64,000 nt of DNA from Methanorbis rubei (GTDB lineage Archaea; Halobacteriota; Methanomicrobia; Methanomicrobiales; Methanocorpusculaceae), in NCBI RefSeq assembly GCF_032714495.1, contig NZ_JAWDKB010000006.1, forward strand, positions 1 through 64,000. The letters are read 5' to 3'. Below the pieces are notes generated by a model. The model saw only the letters and a program-made list of their open reading frames with translations. It searched no databases and was not told where the DNA came from. Below, in pieces: positions 58,929-64,000 of the stretch. Position 1 is the stretch's first letter. Every line of letters begins with the position of its first letter. Position numbers and translations under genes: made by a program.

Positions 58929-59234
58929 ATGAATAGTGGCATCTGCCCGAAATGTGGTTTACCAAAAGAACTCTGTATTTGTGAAGAAGTCGCAAAGGAA
59001 CAGCAAAGAATCACCGTGAAAGTAAGCAAGAGACGGTACGGCAAAGAGGTCACCGTTGTTGACGGCCTTGATCCGTATGAAATCGATCTTGAGGATCTCT
59101 CCAAGTTCCTCAAAGGCCGGCTTGCCTGCGGAGGGACGGTCAAGGAAAACTCCATTGAGCTTCAGGGCAACCACCGTGACCGGGTCAAGGAACTTTTAAC
59201 GACCCGCGGATACAGCATCGATAATATCAGCTGA
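58929..59234 (+). CDS. translation initiation factor aIF1 (SUI1)
   Basis: 101 residues. It monitors start-codon selection on the small subunit. The N-terminal zinc-finger-like segment [13 protein letters not shown] is followed by the SUI1 fold with [15 protein letters not shown] and [26 protein letters not shown]. The ATG at 58929 is chosen at the conserved N-terminus; 23 upstream codons in frame lack support. Confidence 0.93.
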   Translation: MNSGICPKCGLPKELCICEEVAKEQQRITVKVSKRRYGKEVTVVDGLDPYEIDLEDLSKFLKGRLACGGTVKENSIELQGNHRDRVKELLTTRGYSIDNIS

Positions 59235-59254
59235 TCCGATAAAAAAATATTTTT

Positions 59255-60187
59255 TCAGGCCGTTTCGGCTTTGTGTTTTTCTGTCTGAATGCGTGTGATG
59301 AGCTCTGCGTCTTTTTCCGTGCAGTGGGAGAGGGCGGTGTTGAATGCTTCGACTGCGTCGGATTTTTCGCCAAGCATCAGAAGTTCGTAGCCTTTGTTGT
59401 ACCAGATGTCAGGAGCCTTCGGCAGTGCGATAAGCACACGGCGGAAACAGTCGTAGGCTTCAAGATGTTTTCCCAGAAGACTGAGCGAGAGCCCTTTGTT
59501 GTTCATGGCTCCGGTCATGGTCCGGTCATATTTGAGGGCGCGATCATAGTAGTAGACGGCTTTTTCATAATTTTCAAGCTCGCGGTACGCGTTTCCGCAG
59601 TTGAAGTAGCTCACTGCGTGTCCCGGAGCAATCTCGATGACTGCTGAGTAGCAGGCGATGGCATCTTCGAGTTTTCCTGCTTCGTAGAGCATTGTTGCCC
59701 GGTTGAACCAGTGTTCGGGAGCCCGCGGTTCAAGTTCGCAGACACGGGTCATGACTGCGTCCGCCTGTTTGTAGTTTTTCGCGGCGGCAAGCATTCGTGC
59801 GTGGCTCGTGAGGTAGACGACGTTGTCAGGTTCATGCTTCAGAGCCTCGGTGAAACATATGTCGGCTGCTTCGTTTTCTCCAAATGATGCGAGCGTGTCG
59901 CCTTTGTTGTGATAGTAGACTGCGCTTGTTGGCCGCAGTTCTATTGCTTTGTCATAGCAGAGAACTGCTTCGTCACGTCTGCCGAACCTTGCAAGGATTC
60001 GTCCTTTGTCGTTCCATGCAGGAGCATTGTTTGGGTCTGCGGTAATTGCTTTGTCCAGACTCCACAAGGCGTCGTTGTATCGGTCGTACCGAAGGTAAGA
60101 GATTGCGTCGCTGTAGTATCGAGCCGACTCTGCAGCTTTTGTGTCTTTGCTGCTTTCGGTCTTTTTGATCCGGTCAAAGAGTCCCAT
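59255..60187 (-). CDS. TPR repeat protein
   Basis: 310 residues with about eight tetratricopeptide repeats (for example AWNDKGRILARFGRRDEAVLCYDKAIELRP and the repeat around YFNCGNAYRELENYEKAVYYYDRAL). A scaffold for protein contacts; the partner is unknown. There is no signal peptide, so it is cytoplasmic. Convergent with aIF1. Confidence 0.88.
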   Translation of the reverse strand: MGLFDRIKKTESSKDTKAAESARYYSDAISYLRYDRYNDALWSLDKAITADPNNAPAWNDKGRILARFGRRDEAVLCYDKAIELRPTSAVYYHNKGDTLASFGENEAADICFTEALKHEPDNVVYLTSHARMLAAAKNYKQADAVMTRVCELEPRAPEHWFNRATMLYEAGKLEDAIACYSAVIEIAPGHAVSYFNCGNAYRELENYEKAVYYYDRALKYDRTMTGAMNNKGLSLSLLGKHLEAYDCFRRVLIALPKAPDIWYNKGYELLMLGEKSDAVEAFNTALSHCTEKDAELITRIQTEKHKAETA

Positions 60188-60280
60188 GAATATGATTTAC
60201 CAGTATGAGGCGCAGAGGGATAGCCTTTTTCACCATAACGTTGAGTCGTCTGCTAAACATGAGCCTGCTTACTGCTTCGC

Positions 60281-60355
60281 AGCTCCGCCCACGGAAAAAC
60301 AGAACACACGGAAATATTACAGAAAAACATCACGGAGCAGACGTGAACATCACGG
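60281..60355. repeat. half copy of family A (copy 6)
   Basis: Left arm only: AGCTCCGCCCACGGAAAAAC through ACATCACGGAGCAGACGTG. It ends where a family B element begins at 60380, so the missing arm may have been replaced by it. Confidence 0.6.
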
Positions 60356-60379
60356 AATCCAAAAAATAATTCATTCGAA

Positions 60380-60722
60380 ATAGGACTTACGCGGTGTGGT
60401 TCTGCGACATGGGGTTTTGTTTGAAATAACCACGGAATGCACGGAAAGATTTCTAAGACAATTTATTCTCTTTTACTCTCTCAAAATATGAAAAATATAT
60501 TCCGTGCATTCCCGCGAAGCGGTGAGCAGGCCGAAGGCATGCGAATCCGGCGCCGCAGGCGTTCTCCGTGCATTTTTGCGAAGCAATGAGCAGGCCAAAG
60601 GCATGCGATTTCATTTTTTTCCGCGAAGCTTTGTGTGCTCAGTGCATTCCGTGGTTACTCTAAGTGAGGTCAAGGACCAAAAAATCTCAAACGATGAAAT
60701 TCATCACCGCGTAACTCCTATT
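60380..60722. repeat. palindromic repeat family B, copy 3
   Basis: Ends AATAGGACTTACGCGGTGTG and CACCGCGTAACTCCTATT are inverted. Inside, CCACGGAATGCACGGAA is mirrored by TTCCGTGCATTCC, and the GCGAAGCGGTGAGCAGGCC word occurs twice directly (60515, 60578). No gene in the gap. Confidence 0.65.
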
Positions 60723-60739
60723 GAAAAAAATAAAAAAAA

Positions 60740-61267
60740 TTAGTTCTGGGGCCGGCAGCCGCTGCAGAAGTACTCAACTGTTGGTTCGGGATCAAAGAGG
60801 TCGCCGGAGATGACCTTCTTTCCTTCCGAGGTAAAGGTCTTGCCGCAGATTCTACAGCGTTTTTCCTGTACTTTCTCCTCAGGGCTCATGCGTGCGGTGA
60901 AGGTGAAGGCGGTTGTTTTGCCGCTCTTTGTTGGAATGTCTTCGCGTTCACAGACTCTTGATGCAATTCTGTATGCTGCAAGGGGCGCTGCTCCCATATC
61001 CATCAGCCACTCAAGCAGTGAGCGCTGAAGATTCTGTGTCAGCATCCAGACGAGTTCTTCGTCGCTGTCCTCATTGATCTCTTCGTCGAGATCTTCGGGG
61101 GCAAGCCGGTATCCGCAGAGCGGGCACTTGTTTCCAACAAGCTCCTCTTTTGCCATCTCCTCTAAGCATCCCGGGCAGAAAATCCGCCGCAGCTTCATCT
61201 CCGACAGCGAAAGTGCGCTATCCTCTTTTCCTTTTGAAGGATCCCCGCTACTGCTGTCAAGCGTCAT
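60740..61267 (-). CDS. zinc-ribbon protein of unknown function
   Basis: 175 residues with three Cys pairs: CPGCLEE (about 31) and CPLCG (about 48) form one zinc ribbon; CRICG (about 137) and CSGC (about 168) form a second. A Glu/Asp-rich segment separates them. Could be a nucleic-acid-binding or adaptor protein. The upstream palindrome at 61308-61322 may regulate it. Confidence 0.7.
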   Translation of the reverse strand: MTLDSSSGDPSKGKEDSALSLSEMKLRRIFCPGCLEEMAKEELVGNKCPLCGYRLAPEDLDEEINEDSDEELVWMLTQNLQRSLLEWLMDMGAAPLAAYRIASRVCEREDIPTKSGKTTAFTFTARMSPEEKVQEKRCRICGKTFTSEGKKVISGDLFDPEPTVEYFCSGCRPQN

Positions 61268-61307
61268 TATTTGAAATCTCCATTGTTGTATCTGTACTCG
61301 TTTGAAG

Positions 61308-61322
61308 TACTACTGAGTAGTA
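61308..61322. promoter_or_regulatory. operator-like palindrome
   Basis: TACTACT (61308-61314) and AGTAGTA (61316-61322) are perfect inverted arms around one base, about 40 bases before the start of the minus-strand zinc-ribbon gene. Likely a repressor or activator site. Confidence 0.35.
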
Positions 61323-61508
61323 GTGTGGCATCTGAATTAATACGTCTTCTTGTTTAGGCAGAATTTTTTCATGATGAGGCAGGCCGGTGTCTCACGAATG
61401 CCAAAATTATGTATATCAATATGAAGTTTATTGAGGGTGATATTTTTGGGTCGCGAGGTGTTTCGAGTGGAATATTTTCTCAAATTATGGCTTTGCCCAC
61501 AAATTTGT

Positions 61509-61721
61509 TTATTGGCAACTAACATTCGTCGTAGCTCCGCCCACGGAAAAACGGAGCACACGGAAATTTCACAGAAACATCACGGAGCAGACGTGAACAT
61601 CACGGAAACGAATTGTTTTCGGGTTCTGTGTTGTTCACGCCTCTCAGTGATCTTTTTATTTTTGTGTTTTCCTGCGAAACAGTAAGCAGGCCGCAGACAT
61701 GCGTTTCGTGGGAGGCAGGAA
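61509..61721. repeat. palindromic repeat family A, copy 7
   Basis: Terminal word TTTATTGGCAACTAACATTC near 61509 matches copy 4. Left arm from 61533 with AGCTCCGCCCACGGAAAAAC, mirrored arm to about 61660, then the variant word CGAAACAGTAAGCAGGCC and end GTGGGAGGCAGG. Lies upstream of the zinc-ribbon membrane-protein genes. Confidence 0.65.
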
Positions 61722-61786
61722 TTAATAGGCAACACCAAAAATACCCAACAACTTAACCACACATCCCGCCCAAACATAACCTACTC

Positions 61787-62545
61787 ATGTCGCCACTCAG
61801 CTGCCCGAAATGCGGCGCTCCGGTACGTGCCGAACACGGCAAACAGTATGTCACCTGCGATTCCTGCCAAACGGTGATCTATATTGACCGAAGCAGTGTC
61901 ATCTTCAACTACATCATGCCCTTTATTCTGGACGAGGAAAAAGCCCGTGCAGTGTTTCGCCGCTGGTGTGCAGGCCCCTCGCTCGCCAAAGATCTTGAAT
62001 TGAATGCTGAAGTAACTTCGGTCGAAAAAATTTACTTCCCGGTCTTCCTCTTCCGCCGAACAATCAAGGGCCAGGAAAAATCCATCATCAAACCGGCAAA
62101 AGGAACAACACTCCCCGGACTCCAGAGTCAGATCATTCCGCCGGGCGATGTCATAGTGTTTGACGCAACCATCTCCACCAAAGGAGCTGAAGTCATCACA
62201 CCTGAGATAAGCGTTGAGACCTATCTCGCAGATCTCCCGGGAACCGCCAAAGAGCAGGCACTGCTCTACCTTCCTTTCTACGTGTTCCACTACCGGTATC
62301 AGGGCGTGGACTACACCTCTGTGATGGGAGGAACCTCAGGCCGCGTCTACACCGCAGGATTTCCCGGTCGGTCCGCCGCACCCTACGCTCTTGTCGTCGG
62401 CGGAGGATTTCTTCTCGCCTTCATCGGCGGCATTCTCGGTTTCACCGTAACGCCGATATTTTATGTGCTCGCTTTTGCCGGCGCTGCGCTCGCTATGTTC
62501 ACCGGTCGGGCTGTGGTGAAAACTCCTGAAGGAGGAAAATTATGA
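61787..62545 (+). CDS. zinc-ribbon membrane protein, paralogue 1
   Basis: 252 residues. N-terminal zinc ribbon CPKCGAP with CDSC (about 6 and 23), a central soluble domain with IYFPVFLFRR (about 82), a Tyr-rich LLYLPFYVFHYRYQG (about 163), and two C-terminal transmembrane helices (about 200-240). It is the first of three tandem genes with the same plan. The stop overlaps the next start (ATGA). Possibly a membrane-associated sensor or assembly factor; no characterised family recognised. Confidence 0.75.
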   Translation: MSPLSCPKCGAPVRAEHGKQYVTCDSCQTVIYIDRSSVIFNYIMPFILDEEKARAVFRRWCAGPSLAKDLELNAEVTSVEKIYFPVFLFRRTIKGQEKSIIKPAKGTTLPGLQSQIIPPGDVIVFDATISTKGAEVITPEISVETYLADLPGTAKEQALLYLPFYVFHYRYQGVDYTSVMGGTSGRVYTAGFPGRSAAPYALVVGGGFLLAFIGGILGFTVTPIFYVLAFAGAALAMFTGRAVVKTPEGGKL

Positions 62546-63546
62546 GCGACGCAAACCTTCTCGTCGGACTCTCATGCCCCGGATGCGGAGGAATCATTGA
62601 AGTTGCCGAAGGAAACAGACTTGCGTTCTGTCCGTTCTGCAACTCTGCTCTTGCGATCACCGCAGATGATGCGGGCATCACACGGTTCATGTACAAGATG
62701 GAAGTTACCGAAGCCGCTGCGGAAGCTGCCGCGAAAAAATGGTTCAGGACTTTTCCCAAAGCCCGCGACCTTGCGGCGTCTGCTGTTATCACCGAAATAT
62801 TTCCCATGTACCTTCCGTTCTGGCGGCTGATTGGAACCGGCAAGGCAATTGCCTGCGGTTACTCAGAGCACACCGACAAAGACGGTCACACGCATACCAC
62901 GCATCATGAAGATAGTTCTGACAGCGAGTACGTCTGGTCGGTCATCGCCTGCCAGACCGGTGATCTCGGTATTGCCGTCCCGCCCAACCCGCATGGAAAA
63001 CTTCTGCCGTATGCTGACGGAGATATTCCGGTCTTTGAGACGACCTCCTCCCGCGACGAAGCTTACGATCAGGCAGACACCGACATCAGAATGGAAGCTC
63101 ACCGCCGCGCGTCGTCAGGCATTGAGACCCTGACATTTTCCAAAACATTCTGCGTGCCCCGCGAGTTCTCGCTCCTCTACTACCCATACTGGATTATTCG
63201 GTACCAGTACCGGGAACGCGACTACTTTGTCGTGCTTGACGGGGTTGCAGGAACTCCGGTCTCCGGTCGGGCACCGGGCGACCAGACCTACCAGGCACTT
63301 GCCGCAGGTCTTGGCTCAGGATTCGGCGGACTTTGCGCAGGAGCAGGAGTTGCGTACGCCCTATACTCAGGCTCCGACTACGCCATCGCCGGTTTCGGCG
63401 GTGTGGTGATGGGTCTTATTCTTGTGCTTGCCGGTTACTGGATGTTCAGATTCGGCTCAGAAATCACCGAAGGAAAACTCACCGGCGGCATATCACTTTC
63501 GACCAAAGGATTCGGACAGAAAACTGTCCGGGAGATCAAACGATAA
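62542..63546 (+). CDS. zinc-ribbon membrane protein, paralogue 2
   Basis: 334 residues. Zinc ribbon CPGCGG with CPFC (about 11 and 31), MYLPFWRLIG (about 91), a His/Asp-rich insertion EHTDKDGHTHTTHHEDSSDSE (about 111) absent from paralogue 1, LLYYPYWIIRYQYRE (about 213), two transmembrane helices near 250-310. The His-rich loop may bind metal. GGAGG precedes the ATG. Confidence 0.75.
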   Translation: MSDANLLVGLSCPGCGGIIEVAEGNRLAFCPFCNSALAITADDAGITRFMYKMEVTEAAAEAAAKKWFRTFPKARDLAASAVITEIFPMYLPFWRLIGTGKAIACGYSEHTDKDGHTHTTHHEDSSDSEYVWSVIACQTGDLGIAVPPNPHGKLLPYADGDIPVFETTSSRDEAYDQADTDIRMEAHRRASSGIETLTFSKTFCVPREFSLLYYPYWIIRYQYRERDYFVVLDGVAGTPVSGRAPGDQTYQALAAGLGSGFGGLCAGAGVAYALYSGSDYAIAGFGGVVMGLILVLAGYWMFRFGSEITEGKLTGGISLSTKGFGQKTVREIKR

Positions 63547-63547
63547 C

Positions 63548-64000
63548 ATGGCACTGCTGGTAAAAAATCTGTTCTGCCGCGGCTGCGGCTCCCCGTTGAA
63601 AGCAAAAGAGGCTGACCTCATTCTGTTCTGTCCGGCATGCAAAAAAACGATGGAGTTTTTGGATACCGACGTGGGCGACGTTGTCCCCCACATTTTTGCG
63701 CCGAAGTCTGAGAACAAAGATCTCGTGTACCTTCCGTTCTGGAGAATCGACGCTGACATCAACGTCACTCACTGTGATACGGTCGGCGGATTTTTACGGA
63801 TCACCAAAAAACCGATGCGTGGCCTGTGCAACTTCTATGTCTGTGCCGCAGACCTGATGCCGAGGCGAACTGCCGGATGGAATCTTGAGTTCAGCAGATC
63901 GATGCCGAAAGCTCCTGAGATCTCAGACTTCAGACGTGCTCCGCACTACCCTGTGGTGAAAAATTCCAAAACTGCGGAGAAGGATGCAGAGTTTCTCTTC
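63548..64000 (+). CDS. zinc-ribbon protein, paralogue 3 (cut by window end)
   Basis: The first 151 codons are in the window and the frame stays open at 64000. Begins MALLVKNLFCRGCGSPLKAK, with CRGCG and CPAC zinc pairs and VYLPFWRID near residue 73, matching the YLPFWR motif of paralogue 2. It starts 1 base after the previous stop. The remaining domain and any membrane helices lie beyond the window. Confidence 0.75.
   Translation, partial: MALLVKNLFCRGCGSPLKAKEADLILFCPACKKTMEFLDTDVGDVVPHIFAPKSENKDLVYLPFWRIDADINVTHCDTVGGFLRITKKPMRGLCNFYVCAADLMPRRTAGWNLEFSRSMPKAPEISDFRRAPHYPVVKNSKTAEKDAEFLF

Overview
The window looks like chromosome of a methanogenic euryarchaeon, most likely a Methanomicrobiales species close to Methanocorpusculum. 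The evidence is the archaeal shikimate route (ADH synthase, dehydroquinate synthase II, GHMP-type shikimate kinase), CDP-archaeol synthase, a Tes/MJ0619-type radical SAM enzyme, a CfbB/CbiA amidase beside a metal importer (coenzyme F430 needs nickel), archaeal RfcS, aIF1, Pelota and ABCE1, and a UPF0305 protein. The genus is inference. No rRNA, complete tRNA or CRISPR array was seen.

1-11.0 kb is foreign DNA. It reads as an inovirus-like (filamentous, single-stranded DNA virus) provirus: an HUH rolling-circle Rep, a secreted adhesin-like protein with a Pro/Thr linker and C-terminal membrane segments, a run of tiny translationally coupled membrane proteins, a coat-like peptide with a basic tail, a Zot-type assembly ATPase, a small possible ssDNA-binding protein, a PH-domain membrane protein and a tyrosine integrase. 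A second block (6.7-10.2 kb) holds a DnaQ-like exonuclease and several very small Cys-rich proteins in a minus-strand operon. Two copies of an identical 41-bp hairpin core with compensated outer stems flank that block. The N-terminal part of a Rep lies at the right end (10811-10996) and the catalytic part at the left edge. They join in frame at a shared CACGG, which suggests integration inside the element's own rep gene.

11.3-27 kb is host DNA for information processing: dcd; abce1 and an Fe-S/EMC6-like membrane protein divergent from rqcH-pelA (a ribosome-rescue cluster); hisH with a PAPS-reductase/PUA protein; a lipoprotein; Lhr helicase, phosphoesterase and an RPA-associated protein divergent from rfcS. 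27-34.6 kb is a seven-gene overlapping operon for chorismate and tyrosine synthesis. 34.8-46 kb carries an ABC ATPase, rlmE-moaA, a tandem pair of Cache-domain lipoproteins with a visible duplication scar, a divergent glutamine synthetase, a radical SAM/SPASM enzyme and cfbB. 46.8-64 kb holds a fused CbiMNQ plus CbiO metal importer, argF-purD-pyrE, carS, a Tes-like enzyme, tex-UPF0305-aIF1, a TPR protein and three paralogous zinc-ribbon membrane proteins cut by the window edge.

Most host gaps over 250 bp are filled by long palindromic, MITE-like repeats of several families, some nested in one another. They share words such as the CGGAGCAGACGTGAACATCA core and end sequences GCTCCGCCCACGG and AGGAGTTACGCGGTG. 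No transposase for them is present in the window.
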